Shown here one piece after another: positions 1-14,794 of a DNA stretch of 64,000 bases. Each line of letters starts with the position of its first letter. Within the stretch, counting starts at the first letter, position 1. Origin of the DNA: Phylloscopus collybita (lineage: Eukaryota > Chordata > Aves > Passeriformes > Phylloscopidae); the NCBI GenBank assembly GCA_027886175.1, contig JAJNNQ010000075.1, forward strand, positions 59,722,001-59,786,000, in the 5' to 3' direction. The notes under the pieces were generated by a model. That model saw nothing but the letters and a program-made list of their open reading frames with translations, ran no database searches and was not told where the DNA came from. The position numbers and the translations under genes were made by a program.

Positions 1-3000
1 TAGTAACCAGCCCTTAAATTGTCCCTCTTGTTTTTGTGTCCTTACTAGGTGTGACTAGTAGACATAGAGAATTAGAACAGTCTTTCCATAAGGCTATAAA
101 ACCCCCTATCAGCCACCTCAACAGAAGAAAAGAATAATGTTTCACTAGAAGCTAGTTAGAGTGGAGCATCCTCAGGGGCAACTCTTAACACATTTTGTCT
201 GGTGAAGCTCTCAGCAGGAAACACAAGAGTAGATTTATGCACAACTGCAAATCTGTGCAAGTGCAACACTGTTGATGAACAGCAGAGCACAAAGCAAGAA
301 CAGTGTGTGCTATTCTTAACAATAATACAATAAGAAGACAAAACAACTTCAGTGTTAAACTTTTCTCTGGTTTTGGAAACCAGAGAAAAGAGCCGTAACC
401 TTGTAAAAGGCCTTGTACTTTTCTTCTGCAATGTTTTTGCACTGACTGAATTGCTGCAGGCACATCTCTGAAAGCCTGAGCATAGTCAGAAAATTTCTGG
501 AATTTCTGGAATAGAGATATTGTGCAACTGAATATTTATCCATGAGAACTTTATGATGCATTGAAACACCAATGTAAAAAAATACATATATACATATATA
601 TGCGTGTGTGTGTGGAAAGTGCATGTTGGACACTCTGTAACACCTGCAATCTTGTATTTATTGTGGCATATTGCCTCCTACTTACAACTTGTGTTGTGCT
701 ATGCACATGTTGCCATTAAGATAGAATGAAAAAAAAAGGCATTTAGTAAGAAGTATGAGGTTTTGATGGGATGGACACCACTATTCCCAAGACAAGAGCT
801 GCTCCTCTTCTCTTCATCTGGCTGAGAACCATTCTCTTTCTCTAGATCACTTCCCTATAACAGTAATAGCCCACCTGGGCATACTAGCAAAAGAAGGTGC
901 TGGGTCTTCACTGAGGCTGATCAATGATTTATGAACATGTTGTAGTTCCTTCCTGGCCTGAGCATGCCTTTATGATTGCCATAAAGCAAAACCCACGAAA
1001 ATTTAGCACTAGTGTGTGTTTGTTCATATCCACACATAAACACTCCCGGCGATTTGGCACACCGTTAGCATATGAATCAAAAATAGTTGTGATTCCATCA
1101 GTTTAGATGTAAAATTCACACTTTGATCCATGTTATTTTTGACTCCGTAACACTCCTGCAAACATTATTTTTAAAGAATAGAAGGGGGGGTTGGGGGGGA
1201 TTTTTTGCTTAGAAAACCATAGAATATTAGAAACCTCTCTATTGACTGATAGCAATATCATTCTTCACATGTTCATGGGATATTGGATAGCTCAGGCAGA
1301 AGAGTTAGTGCAGTTGTACAGCACATGGGGTTTATTTAGAGGCAGTGAAGGAACTGTGGCAGCAGTAGTAGCAATAATGGGAAGTTCATGTTGTACCAAT
1401 CCTTCTATTCTCAGTTATTGAAGGAGACATACCAAGAGACACTGTTTATATCACCCTATGAATGAGGATAATTTTGCAGCTGGCAGGAAGAAATTGCCCT
1501 TTTATTAAGAGCAGGTCAAAAGTTCTCTGATAAAAGAGTTCTGCATAAGTAACCCCCGTAAATGGGTTGTGTCAGGGTTGTTAGCTATGGCTGCAGAGTA
1601 CCCAGGAATGTTCAGTGGATGAACCTTCAACATAGCTAGAGGAGATTTGTTTTCATTAGATAAAGTCCTGTATGGGAGTAGGATAGATCTATGAAGCAGG
1701 TGCTGCAAATGAACTGACTTGTGAACATTCTAGGAAAATCACTGGAAAATGATTTTCTATTGGAAGAGAAATTAATCATCACCATTTATCTCCAGTGTGT
1801 GCCCGTGACTACCCTGCAAAATAAATCCGCATGCATTTGTCATGTCAGATGCTGAGTGTTTATCCCACCCCTTTGGTGTTTTCCCTCTCATGTGATACCA
1901 GGCTTGATCCGTCTTCTGTGACAATCATGAAGCTGGATAAGAACTCCCTTGCAACTGGTACAGGCTATTTTAAAGAACGTGAGAACAGTCTTCATTACAG
2001 CAGAGTTTAAAGGATTTTTGTTGGGTATCAAGCACATGAATAAGATTATGTGAGCTATCTTCAGGATGCTGTTAAAAGAGCTTCCCCTCCGAAGAAATTC
2101 TTACTGTTTTATGTTCTAGTACAAGCAGTAGATTCACACTGCACAGAGAACATGCTGTTCTCTGTGATGATGTACTCTGAAGAGGGATGTTGCCCTTTGT
2201 GCTGAGAGAACGTGTGAATTCAGATGACTTCTTTCAAACAAAGCTCAATATGTGGAAAAAGCTTGGCGTCTTTGCTTGGAAACAGGCTAAATTGTAATAG
2301 CAACCTTTACTTGACACTGCACCATGGTGCCAACATGCTAAATAAACAGAAATACAGTGTAGCAAAAGAGGCATAAGAAAAATAAACTAAAGAGTTTGGC
2401 ACCATAAATGATAGCATTTGCTGTGTACTTGACAAACAAGGGGGGAAAGAGTCCTGCTGTTAGCAGGCATGCAGGGCCCTGCCACGCTCTGTGCCTGCTG
2501 TGCTGCATCAGACACTTCCTCTGTACCATAATCGGTATAAAATATTATAATAAAAGAGGCAGATCAAAAGTAAAATGCTCCTTTCTTTATTTTTTTTTTA
2601 AATTAACCATTAGGTGAAAGTATGTTATCCTTTCTGTGAGAAAGATGTTTTAAAAATTGGCTTTGCTTCCATTTACAAAAAAAATGACAATGTGAAAAAA
2701 ATTAATGACATAAAAAGTCAATGTTTTAACTGATAACAAATAATCCTTAAAAACAGAGTATTCATGAATAACTGTTTAGAAAATTCAAATTAAGGCTTAC
2801 AATATTATGTTAAAACTATCACCTTGATTTGAAAGCAAAGGAAACTAAAACATGGGAAAATGTTTTTATCAAACAAGCATGAGCAACCCCTCTGATTTCC
2901 TCAAATAAAGAAGAAATTTGGTGTAAACAGCTCAGGAAAAATGAAGATCCCAGATTACACATTGATATGATATGTTGGTGGCTCTCAAATTTATAGTAAT

Positions 3001-4501
3001 AACACTAATTGATGCTTGCTTTAACTGTAAGAGTTTATATCTAGCATCAAGTATTATTCTTAGAGAAAAATTATTCTTCCTAAAGAAAAGACAGTCCACA
3101 TTTGTATATGTACACAAAAAAAACATTCATGGACTGCTAGTTTGTGTGAAAATTATTATTTCTGTTGGAATATTTTTAAATAGTGTCAGCATGAAGAATG
3201 ATTTCCATTATCCCAGGTTTTTTAACATTTCTTTTAAATCTCCCCAGTCATATATTATTGATTTCCTTATAATAGCTCTGAAACTAAAGAAAAAAGATTT
3301 CTTTTACTGCAATTCCCATCAAGACTTCAGAGGAAGTGTTCTTATTTTAGGCACTTTGAATGAGTGTGTAGTCTTCTAATGTACTTGGGAGTTTGATAAA
3401 CCCTCTGACTGTTTCCAAAATGTTCTCTTCAATGAACAAGGTTTTAAACCCCAAAGATTTAAGGCTCTCTGGGGGCAAGGCAGGTTACTGCAGGTATTTT
3501 GAATTATAAACAAGACTAAATTAAAAGCTGTAAACCATACGAGATAACTCCAATATTTGAATTGGAGTCCTGCTGTTCCTTATAAAACCAACTCCTCTAC
3601 AAGAGCAAGTTTCTTTCCATGAACTTCTCTAGAAAACAGCATTATCCCTGCACTTCAACTTTGACAATGCTGCAATTAACCAATTGCATATTAACTGCTT
3701 ACATATCATAAAGATTTTTTTCAAAGTACTCTCTTTATACAAAAGTTGCCACTGTTGAAGACAAGACTCAACCAATGCTACCAGAGAAACAGACTCCATG
3801 TGCACTCTGTTAAATAGTACCTGGTAAGACTACTTTTCTTGCTGATTTGATCTGCAGTAGACCCAACCCACCAAGAGAAATAATGAAAATTTTATCAGGC
3901 ATATGATTCAGGGATTGCTTTTCAGCTGGGTTTTCATGATGACAAATATACAAAGGAAGAAGGATCCGATATCAGGTAAATTCGCACTAAGCAGCAAAAG
4001 GGATAAAATCCTCCTTTGATGCCCATGGATAAGTTTTAGTGCAAGGACCTTTAAGCAATATCTTGCTTATCGAAATAAATAAATAAATAAATAGCACACT
4101 AAGATGGATTTTCCTGCAACATAATTCCTCCATACACTTGCCACATCTCTGTATCATTACCATCTAGTCTTCATTTATATTTGCTGCTTGGTAGAAAGCA
4201 AGCAGTCAAGATCCCATCTGTCTTTGAAGGTAATAGCAAAATGTTCACTGCTGAAATATAGAAGGAATACATTTCCAGAAAGGAATGCTTTGTCTGTGAG
4301 CATTGACAGTAGTTGTCTTGACTCACACAATGCATATGTATATTTAAAGAATGTTTGAAGAATCTCACATTGATAAAAATATGAGTCAGGTTTCAAACTG
4401 AGATAGACAAAACAGTAGGAGGAAGTACAGCCTTCTGTCTCTATGACTTTTGAAGACACAGGATACTTTATTAGACTATATGTTAGATATACAATTCCTC
4501 T

Positions 4502-4538
4502 GTCTATCTATCTGTCTATCTATCTATCTATCTATCTG
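4502..4538. repeat. (TCTA)n microsatellite
   Basis: About nine tetranucleotide units of TCTA, with one or two TCTG variants. The tract is short enough to be polymorphic in length, and nothing suggests a function. Confidence 0.9.
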
Positions 4539-6224
4539 ACCTGCAACTGTTCACATAGCCTATTGATCTGTGGTTAACACTTGAGCCAGTTCTCACTTCA
4601 AGAGAAAATAAAGCAGGCTGGTGGCCCTGGGAATTCTGAGATGAAAACCAGAATTGGCTCCAAAGTGATCAAGCTGTAGGAAACCACATCCATAACAGCG
4701 TTCCTTCATCGTGTTGTAAAAACAAGATACATCTGAAATTAACAGGTGAAGAACACACTGATATCAAGTTGGTTTGGGGGCCTTTTCTGATATGCTGAGT
4801 GTTCATATTATTTGATTCTGCAGCTTGCTCCTGTCAGTAAATAAGGATTGAAAAAACCCACATATAATTGTATGATTTGTCATTGGTTGCAAAGGCTCAG
4901 AGAATGGTTCAGTGTAGACAAGAGCACAGATTTGTGTGAATGTGTAAAAAAAGGGAACTGTATTTGGTTAAAAATAAACTCCTTTGGAATAGTTCTGCCA
5001 ATTAAACAGTATCAATAAAGGATTATTTTCCTGAATTTCTAGGGAAAAAAGGCTGACAAAAACCCCTGAAATTCACTGTCTAGCTATTTAATCCATTTCA
5101 CTCTCATGCTTTAAAAGTGGTCATCACTACAGCTCCTGCAAGGACCTCCCTCTCCCTCTCCTACTCCACTAGGAATGCTTCTGCTGGTCCTGAAGGAGAT
5201 CTTGGAAAGCCTCACAAGGAAAATGACAAATAGCTGCTCCTCTGTCTCTAGAAGCTAGGCTACTTCTGCCTGTCTACCTACATCCCCCTCTTCTCTCTCC
5301 CTACACACCCATCCTTCACACATCCAGCCAAGGAGGGCACATTTACAGTACCAATTAGCATGGACCACAATGTTCAGGTGGGGGGGAAATAGTGATGCTA
5401 GCTTTACAGCTGAGCCTCTCCCTTCCCTCACCCAAGCCCCAAGGCAGACCAAATGTTGGGCTGTAAAATATTGGGGAAAAATATTTGCTCTGCTCCCCTG
5501 TGTAACAATGGAACTTCACTGGGAGTTGTTGCATTATTAGACCAGACAGTTTTCAAAATAAATTGAGTCAATATGGAGTATGAAACACATTTTTAAGCCA
5601 GACCAGAGGGTGAGATTTGCTCAGTAGGCCTTTTTTAACTAAATCATACCAAAGTGTTTTTTTACCATCGTGGAGATTTTTGGAAATGGATAATTAATAA
5701 AGAAGAAATGCATTATCGCTTTTTTTCAGGTGACTATGAAGATAATGACCTTATCTCCTATGAATAATTGTGCAAAATTTCTTCAAAGGTGCTGCACAAT
5801 CTTTGATCATACAAGCTATGCAAGAACATTCAGCTAAGTAACAAAAAAATGTTATCATGCCTTTTTCATGTCTCTAGCAGATAACTAAAATGTGCAGAAC
5901 TCTAAAAATATTTGGTGGTAGGATATATATCTTTTCAACTTCTTTCTTTAGATGTGCAATGAAATTTAATTAAATGAATCACTGTATAGAGCTTCACACT
6001 TTGAAAAGCTCAGGTATAAAGGGACATTTCTGGTATCTATAAACCAGAGCAGAAATAACTCATATAATGAGCATTCCTTAAATGATATTAGCTTAATAGG
6101 TGGTTACAGATTTTTCAGATCAATCAAATCGTATCCTCTCCACAGGGAGTGAGATTAAAGAGAGGGCTCATCGTGACCAACTTTAAATGCAGTAAACTGA
6201 TCCTTGTAAACTCACTCTCCAGCC

Positions 6225-6285
6225 CTTCTTTTCTTTTCCTTTTCCTTTCCTCTTCCTCTTTCCCCTTCCCCCTTCTCTCCCTGCT
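6225..6285. repeat. Pyrimidine-rich low-complexity tract
   Basis: An almost uninterrupted C/T run on the + strand, made of CTTTT, CCTTTT and CCCCTT-like units. It resembles a degenerate simple repeat. A similar but shorter tract lies near 63340-63381. Confidence 0.8.
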
Positions 6286-9200
6286 CCTTAAAGAGCCTTT
6301 TTACAGCAGGTTCAGTAAAATTGTTTTAAGAATACCTCCCACATTCCCCCATGCAGTTCACCAGAAAAGTCAAATCAAGAGATTAAGAAACTCTCAGGGC
6401 AATAGACTTCTAGCAAACTCAAGTACTCCTAGTTGGAATGTATTGCCAAAAGTACCTTGCTTGCTAAAATGAGTGGCTCTGTGTAAGCAGCTCTCTGGGA
6501 GCAGTTCTACTGATTGCTGTATTATGACACAGAGAGGGAAGGGGAAGATGCTTACTTAGATAACTGATCCAAGACCCCACTATAGTCAGTGCAATCACTT
6601 GGAGGTCAGGAGAATTTAAAAGGAACCGAGTTTCTAAAGTACATAGACATTCCTAGATGTAATTAGTATTTCCTCAATGGTTATACATTTGTCTTAAGTG
6701 CCCTTTTCAAAGATTATAACAGGAAGTCGACTACATCTTCAAAAATATCCTTTCCAACTGCCTGGTTCTCCAATCACTCCCTACCATGCAAATTTATCAA
6801 GAGCTGCCTTGACAGATCTTGAGACACCACTTCTAGCAAGAAGGAGCCACAAGTGTTTTGATTAAAACAGGTTCTCAACACTACAGGCATCATAGATCTG
6901 TTGTATTTTCAGCTTCTTTTGAAGTTACCATTGGAATTAAAATGTATTATTAGGTTCCAAAATCGACAATCCTATGCTGGACTGCTGGCACTTTTTATGC
7001 TGAGCAATGCCTTCAAACCCTGTGAGCCCTTTTACACAAGGAGAAGAAGCTTACCGAAAAAAAGCTCAAACTAAAAACAACCTAAAAACCAATGGTGACC
7101 TTTGTCTCAGTTGAGTTATTATTGAAGTTTAACAAATGGAGACAAAACTTTGAGAAGAACGAGTGTTCTGTTTCAGGAGAACAACTTCTCCTGCTTATGC
7201 AGCATCTTTGAGGAATTGTCTCCCTAGTGCCACAGTTTTCTGAAGTGCACCTAAAACACTAGGTGTGTTAGCATGATCATTGTATTTGAATTTCAGATAA
7301 GAAATTTGTCTTTTCCAGTCTGAGGGGAATACTTTGACTTTTATGAAGTAGCACAGAGGATCTGCATCAGCATAATAGTAATGTGATTATTATATCCCAA
7401 CAAACAAGACAGAGTGAGAAAAATAATTATCAAGTTGAGATCGAGCTGAAACTAGTGTGTTGCAGCAGGAACTGGAAGCTGCAGAGGAAAATTAGATATG
7501 AGTCCTTAAAAAATGTAACCCTTTACTACCTGAGAAGATGATGTGATGTGAAGAACATCATCAAAATACCGTCTTTGGTCCAATTTTGTTTTCAGTTGGG
7601 CAGGTGAAAGTCAGCTAAACCAGAGGTGCCAGAAGACAGCACTAATATGAAGAAGAAATAAGTCCAGTGTCTTCTACAAACTGCTACTGACACCACTGAA
7701 CTCACGAGTAGCAGTCACACTCCTGCTCACAGGGCTGCAGTTGGTGAATCGGCACCACAAGCAAACGCTGAAGTTAGACATGTATGCAGCAATGTTTTAC
7801 ACACACAAATGTTTTGCTTGAATGAAATAGAAAATTCATCATTAAGGGGAAAAAAAAAATGGAACAATATAAGCTAATCACAAATTTTCTTGGAGGAATT
7901 TTTACTGTTTTTTCTAGTGCTCCAAACACTACACTGGAAATTTTGTGAAATAAAAAATACACACACCTCGGCATAGCTCTGCTAGGGCAGACTGAAAAAT
8001 GTAAAGACAATTCCTTTCATAAATACACTGACAGGAAGATGGACTTCTCACAGTTATAAAAATGAATCCTTCTGGAGCTGTCCTCCAGAAATACATTTTG
8101 CTGGTAAACAACCTGAAAAGACTCATCTGAAAGATAGCTCCATTACTTTTCAGACATCACGTTACAGGAGCCAAGCACAGGGAGAAGGTAAGTGCCTGGA
8201 ATCCATCCACGTAACACGCTCTAATTATAACTTGTGTGTCATCTTTCCGATGGGCCGTGTGTTTACGAGAAACTGTCACTGACGTTTGACATATGGGAGA
8301 GCAATTGGGTTGATCAGGGGTTTTAACCTATGGGATCTTGAGAGGGTCTTATTTCTATTTATGTTTTTACTTCTCAGTACAGTGGCGTACCGTCAGGTGC
8401 TGTAGAGCTCCGACATGGGTGAGTAGTCTAGTTTTCCTTGGTAGTCAGCAGAGAGAGTTGACCTCTGGAGGCCATTTTAGAGCACTTGAATTCATCATTG
8501 TTGTTTACTTGTGGAGCTTAGATTCCTGAGAGAAGGCACATAAATCAGGTCATTTCCGAGCATTAAAAAATGCCTCATCATTAAAATTTCAATAGTGTGT
8601 ATCGATCTCGTAAGTAAGTGCAGAGATTGATCAGAATTTGCTTTTATTCTTCTCCTGCCAAGATGAGCAGGTGAGCAAGAGCTTTAAAGCAGCTTTATCT
8701 GGTGACCTTATTTTTAATGACTGATTCCTATAAAATGAGTAGAATGAGCAGCAGGACATAGCCCTGTGAGTGTACTTTAAGAGAACACCCCCATTCACAC
8801 AAATTACTGGAAAGCTCTTTTAAATCAGTGTCTTGAAAGGGCTTGGTTTTTTTCACCCATTTTACCTGTTAGATTGACTCATACGAGTAATGAGGTGGTA
8901 TATAAAGAATGGCATCCTTTGCTGCTGGTTTTTGCCCTTTGTGCAGATCCAAAGAATGCTCATAATGGGTCAGTATTTAAATTCCTTGAGAAAGAAAGTC
9001 AACATGATGTGACAATTTGAAAGAATCATATGAAAGAGAATCTTGCAGTTAGCAGATTGGGTGCCCGAACTGATCAAATTTTGATTCTCTAGTCTTATAT
9101 TTTTAAAACTAAATTAATAAACCAGAACTTCTTTATTAATTAATGGGGAAATTACACAGGTGATGTCTAGCCTGGTGAGCAGCTGCCAAGTAAGGTTAAG

Positions 9201-10000
9201 TATTTAGTGTACTTTTCACTTGGGGATTGAGTATTAGATAAGGATCTTGGAAATCCAGCCAGACCTCTGTTGTTATTGGTTACTCAGATTTATTTTTCAA
9301 AGGCTTTTTTTACATGAATTTGATTTTATATTGCCTAGAAACTTATTAACATATTTTTGTCACGGTTCCAAATTTGATCTGAAACATTTCTGTTTTCCTG
9401 GACTGAAGAATAAGGGCATGCAAGTGTGCCCACGCACACAAATATACAGAAACAGCTCTCCACCTACGAAATACCAGTAAGGAAAATAACCATATCAAAC
9501 CAGAAATGTCAAAGTCTAGGTAGAGAGTCACAGAACGGATTTAACACATGTTATTTAGATTCTTCAGGTGTTCTTCAAGATTAAAAGTGTCTTGGGTTTT
9601 TGGTTTTTTTAATCACCATTCTCTTAGGAAAACGGACTTGCCAAAAGGCAAATAAAATTGGGTGTTTTCAAGGAAGCAGTGCTTCAATAATAATGATGAA
9701 ATTCCTGCTGCTTCACAGCACTAAGGGGACTGAACCTTATCTTTCTACAGTGATTGCCTGCAATTCACTGACATTTCTGGACCTGTACTTCTTTATGTAG
9801 CTGACAAAGAAACTAATTTGAATAATTTTCAATTCTGTTTGTTATTTCTAAATATCTTTACAAATTTATGGGTTTCATGTGAAAGAAAGAGGGAAATTAC
9901 TGGACATTTTTTAATGAGCAAACACACAGCTTCAGCTGATTATTAATTTTCAGAGAACAAAGCTTATTGTGAGCCACTACGAGTTTGAACTGAATAATAT

Positions 10001-10565
10001 TGTTGTGATTCAACCCCAGACAACAACTAAGTACTCCCCCGCCCCTGATGGGGAGAGGAATTGGGGGAAAAAAAGCAAACCTTGTGGGATGAGATAAGAA
10101 CAGTTTAATGACTGAAACAAACCCAAATATACTAATAATACTAATTAGAACAATAACAACAATCATATTCTTTTTATTTTAAAAGAGAGAGAGAAAGTCA
10201 TAAAACCCAAGAGAAACAAGTGATGCATGATTTAATTTCTCAGCACCCACTGACCAACGCCCAGCCCATTCCTGAGCAGCGATTAGCAGGACCTGACCAA
10301 CTTCCCCCTGTTTCTTGACTGAAAACAACATTCTATGGTTCTTTGCCCAGTTTGGATCAGCAGTCCTGGCTGTGCTCCTCCAGCCTCTTGTGCACCTGCT
10401 CACTGGCAGAGAGAGCATGGGACACTGAAAAGTCCTTGACTCAGGGTAAGCACCACATAGCAACAACCAAAACATGAGTGTGTTATCAACATTATTATCA
10501 CACTAGATCCAGAACACAGCACTGTACCACTGACTAAGAAAATGAACTCTATCCTAGGCAACACA
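10001..10565 (-). mobile_element. Solo LTR of an avian endogenous retrovirus
   Basis: Read on the minus strand, this stretch matches my recollection of a common avian ERV LTR: it starts with TGTG followed by a GATAGAGTT-type block and ends in a GGGGTTGAATC-like block. It has TG...CA termini and an ATTAAA poly(A)-type signal (complement of the TTTAAT near 10103) at the expected place before U5. The length of about 565 bp suits an LTR. No internal retroviral genes flank it, so it is probably a solo LTR. I do not see a convincing target-site duplication, so the ends may be off by a few bases. The exact family name is not assigned. Confidence 0.8.
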
Positions 10566-10681
10566 TGTCTCGGTTTATTAATATATTTTATGTGGTTAGT
10601 AAAGCTCAGTATAAAAGGCTCTGACTTGTAACAGCTTTTGAGGAAAAGAGAATCTTGCAATGCAAGAACTTAAACACCTTT

Positions 10682-10696
10682 CCCCCCCCCCCCCCC
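10682..10696. repeat. Poly-C run (15 nt)
   Basis: Fifteen consecutive C residues shortly after the LTR. Homopolymer C runs of this length are prone to length change and sequencing error, so the exact count is uncertain. Confidence 0.9.
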
Positions 10697-13600
10697 ATTC
10701 AGCTGCATTTCTTTAGCACAAACTCTTAAGCAAATTTCAGGGATGATTAATCAAAGGAGTCAGTCAAGACCTGTTCAAATCTGTTGTTCTTATGAATTCC
10801 CTTCTAAACCCCACTTCAAATCTGTAAGATTACTATTATGCAACTGCATGTATTATGAAAGATTAGAATGAGCTAAGGTGGCTATCTATTATTATTTTCA
10901 TGTCAAACAGGAGTGTCACAGACTGAATAAGAAAGTTACAAATTACTTGTGCAAATGCTTCTTTATTTTTCAATTTTTTTTCACTGTTGTTAGTCTCAGT
11001 AAAAGAATTACTAGGGCAGATCCACTGCCAAATGTAACACTCATTACCCCAAGCAAACCCATTGAGAAGGGATAGTCAGGCCACTGAAATTTCAGCTGTA
11101 AACCACTGCTGCTTGAGTGACTGACTTAATACTTATTCACACCAAGCACAGCAAGAAAACCTCTTCCATTTATTCTGCTTGGTATAAAACGTCCCCACAC
11201 TTACAGTAAGAGACTGAACTTTGGCCCAAATTTAACAAATTATTTAACCTGTGATTACAGCTCTAAAAAGGTGATTTTCATCCTTCCTTCAGGCAAGAGC
11301 TGCATTTTTTGCTGTGCTATGGGACAAAGTAGCACTGCACAAGAGGAGCTGGTTGTTCAAACCACACAGTTGATTCTGGGAACCCAAACCCCGTAATAAA
11401 TACATTTCCAGCAGTTTTACCCTAACCCCACTCAGTCTGCTTGAGGCACTGGACATCCACCTGCTGCTGCAGCACACGGTGTGCACTCTGAAGTGTATCA
11501 TATCCCCAGCTCAGCTGTAAGGCAGCCTCCAGGCTCAGCCTGAGTGGGAAGAACTGAATTATAGGAACAAGTGTCAGCTGGGGATTTGTTTCAAAAACAC
11601 ACTCCTGAACAAAATGAATACGCTAATGTAGATATAGCCTAAGTGAATCTCTGCATTTCACTGCATTCAGCCTTAAATAATGTGTTTTCTATGTCCTTCA
11701 CGTCTGTCCTTGAAAAGAATTTAGGCAAGATTTATTGGGAATAAATCTCCAGAGCCTAATTTATGTAGGCTTAAATCTGTGGCTGAATAGCAGTGGTAAC
11801 TTCAGGGGAGGTGACTTTATCCAAAGCTGTTTGGATACACTACATTCCACTAATACAGGGATTGCTCTTTGTCCATAATAATTTAATCAGTTCCTTATTA
11901 TATTTAAACTTGCTCTTTTGCCCTTCCAGCAGATTAGCTCCTCATTGTCATTCAAGGGAATATCAGCCTTTAAAATAAACACAAATCCAGTTTATTCGCA
12001 GGGATTTAACAATTCCGTGTGGATCTGTACTTCTGATCCTGCTCAAGTCAATGACTATTTCTTTCTTGGTGTGTGTGAGAAAAATATGAAATCTGAATCT
12101 AGACAGCAAATTTGAATCCAGATATCTTACATCAAAATATTGTTGATTGACCAGCATGAAAAGTAGGGAATATTTGGTGCTTAAAAAACACATTTAAAAG
12201 GGGAAGCTGTTCAGTGATCATCTTTTAATCCATGGTGAAAATAAATCCATGTCAGTTAAAGATGATTAATCAAGAAGGGTCATTTTACCCTTCAACCATT
12301 TCTTCACTGACCTGAACCTGGCAGAGTTCAGTATCATTTAGCTTAGCTTTATTCCAAAACTGAATCTAGTTTTTAAATGAAAAATGCACAAACTCAGGAG
12401 ACAGACGAAGCAAGACACATTAATTGTGGGGTATTTCTTAGACTCTTAATGTTAAATCTAATAAATTTTATGAATAAAAAAGTCAAGTTATTCTTAGCAC
12501 AGTTTGTGATAAGAATGAATGTTTCTAACACAAGTTTTAATGACCAGTCTGGTACCTAGTTCAGTAGGTTGGCATTACTCTGAAAGTAGAATCTGACTCA
12601 TTACCTAAAACTATATGAGACACTGTCAACTTTTGCATATAGCTACAGTATGATGGCACTTCCCATGATGCCTTATCTGCAGGATGCCTTTCTGTGCATT
12701 TTGCATCCAGCCTTGATGGGATACAAAATATTAGAGAGGGAATCAAGGCATAGGGATGCTACCCTTGAAACAACAGGTGTCTGATGGAATAACCCATGGG
12801 GCAGGGCTGGTCCTGAGGCCTTGGTGTGAACTGCTGCATACACAGCCCACAGGCAAAGCACAGCTTAGATCTCTGTGAACCACTACTATACCTTGGCCAG
12901 TCACCGATGGGGAAGCAGGTGGGTTCTTCAAATGGAAAGGATCTTGTCCTGAAAGCACAAGGGTTTGATCCTGATCGTGAGTTTGAGTGATGTGAAGGAT
13001 CCAAAGAGGGGGGTGTCACTGAGGGTGCAAAATGCCTCTAAACTCAGTTTCTCATACATCTGATGTTGCAGCTCACAGCCTCGTTTCATCTGCTGCCGTC
13101 ACAGATCTTACTCCTGCCTCTCCATACATCCCTACATTACACCAAGTAATTAAAACCAGTGAAGTGTTTAATATCATTATAGGATAAATAACTTTAAGAA
13201 TAATTTCCTTCATCTTTTTAGAGTTCTTGCTGCTTTTTCATAAGATCTAATGTTGTCTTTGAAATCATAATCAATGATGCTTCTTTTTCAACATAAACAT
13301 AATCTCTTTTGAGTAATAAGTAATTAGAAAAACTTTATCCCAGAAAACCAGCATATTAATTTTATTTATACCAGTGAAGGAAATCCCTGAAGAAAAAGGT
13401 ATTTACAGAAATATTACCCTAAAATTAGAATTTTCTCAGGAAGCTACATCTTATTACACTATGCTTTTCTTGATCAGCATATCATATGGGTTTGAGCATA
13501 AAGTTGATAGCTCAAGTATAAAAATCACTTGCTACAAATCTATCAGCTTTACCAGTTCTACCAAACATCATCCCTGTCTAGTACCATTTAGGCTTATTTG

Positions 13601-14109
13601 CAGAAAAGTGGAAGCCATGATGAACCAAATTTGGCATTTGAGTCTTTCGCCAAGCTACTTGATGGTAAATTTTTCCTCAGACTTCAATACTGCAGAATTG
13701 CATTTTCTTTTTTGCAGTGACAATGCCTTATTTATACAGGCAATATCCACTGTAAGGACCTTACAAAGAGGTTCAAGATAATTGATAAACTGGAGAACAC
13801 TCTAATAATGAAGTTTTGTCCAACTTCCTTGAAAATCACTTTTGAGATGCTAGTTTTTTTCCTTACAAGGCTATTTTCTATTATTTGTATGGTCCTTGAG
13901 TTAAACCAAGTTTATTGTATTGCCATTTCATATTTGTATTTGAATATCTGCCACAAGACAGCCTTATTAAAGGGATTTGTATTGTACTAAATATATAATT
14001 CAATCCTAATTTTTCCCTAGGCTGAAAGATTTCAGGCAGTGGGTGCACAGCCATCATGAGGGAGTTGTCCCCTGGTCTCTCCCACTTCTAATCACATTTC
14101 TATGCTCTG

Positions 14110-14161
14110 TTTTTTTTCTATTCCTTTTTCTCTCTCTCTTTTTTTTTTTTTTTTTTTCTCT
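14110..14161. repeat. Polypyrimidine tract ending in T19
   Basis: The tract mixes T runs and a short CT repeat and ends with 19 consecutive T at 14139-14157. It is followed by a CTCTGACAG-like sequence that imitates a splice acceptor, but no exon follows that can be recognised. Confidence 0.85.
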
Positions 14162-14794
14162 GACAGGTCATATGCAATGCAGGGAGCTAATGCTTTCTGC
14201 TGTAAGAGTTGACCTCAGCACAGTCTTCATCTGTGAAGTGGGATGTAATGCTCTTGCTTTTCCAATCATGGAAAGTAACAAGTGCTCTTTTATAAATCTT
14301 CCCAAGCAGACAAGAAATCCAGTTCCAGTGGTTTAACTGTCATTAGGGATAAAAGTGTATTGATTGAAAGGAATTTTTTTCTCTTTTATGGTAGCAGTAA
14401 CATCCTATTCCTAGTAAATTGTTAGGAAGGGAAGGAAAAAGAGAATTAAGACCTTTTGATCTTAAGAACTGGTTATCTGGCTTTAGATCTGAAAACGCTT
14501 TAACAAAACGCCATTCAAGGTTTTGGTGGTACTACTGTTTAAGCACATGAGTAGCTATTCTGCTAGTCCTAAAAAAATCATTAAGGCATCCTGTGGTATT
14601 CCTAGCTGTACACGCCATATAGCTACTTACATACAGGTGTTTTCCATATGGTTGTCTTAGTAGCACCTGAGTTTTTGCACTTCCTTTAAATACAAATATG
14701 AAAATAATTAGATCCTGTTTGATCATGGACACTTGTCAAAATGTTAGGAATATTAATATTAATTAGAAGTTGAAGGATTTTTTACTGCTTTAGG

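Larger units (their letters stand above)
1..10000. other. Gene-free upstream DNA
   Basis: No coding exon, RNA gene or recognisable transposon was seen. All open frames are short, and none resembles a known protein. The stretch is AT-rich with simple repeats: a mixed TA/TG tract near 585-615, two G7 runs separated by TT at 1184-1199, an AAAT run near 4074-4092, a TCTA tract at 4502-4538 and a pyrimidine-rich tract near 6225-6285. A segment near 8190-8330 keeps several CpGs in AT-rich surroundings and is reported as a possible conserved element. An unrecognised old repeat could be hidden here. Confidence 0.6.

Noticed and set aside
1184..1199. Two G7 runs as a G-quadruplex regulatory site
   Set aside because: Quadruplex formation is possible, but it is far from any gene and nothing suggests a role.
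12900..12990. tRNA-like B box (GGTTTGATCC) suggesting a tRNA gene or tRNA-derived SINE
   Set aside because: No clover-leaf can be drawn: acceptor and anticodon stems are missing and the A-box match is poor.
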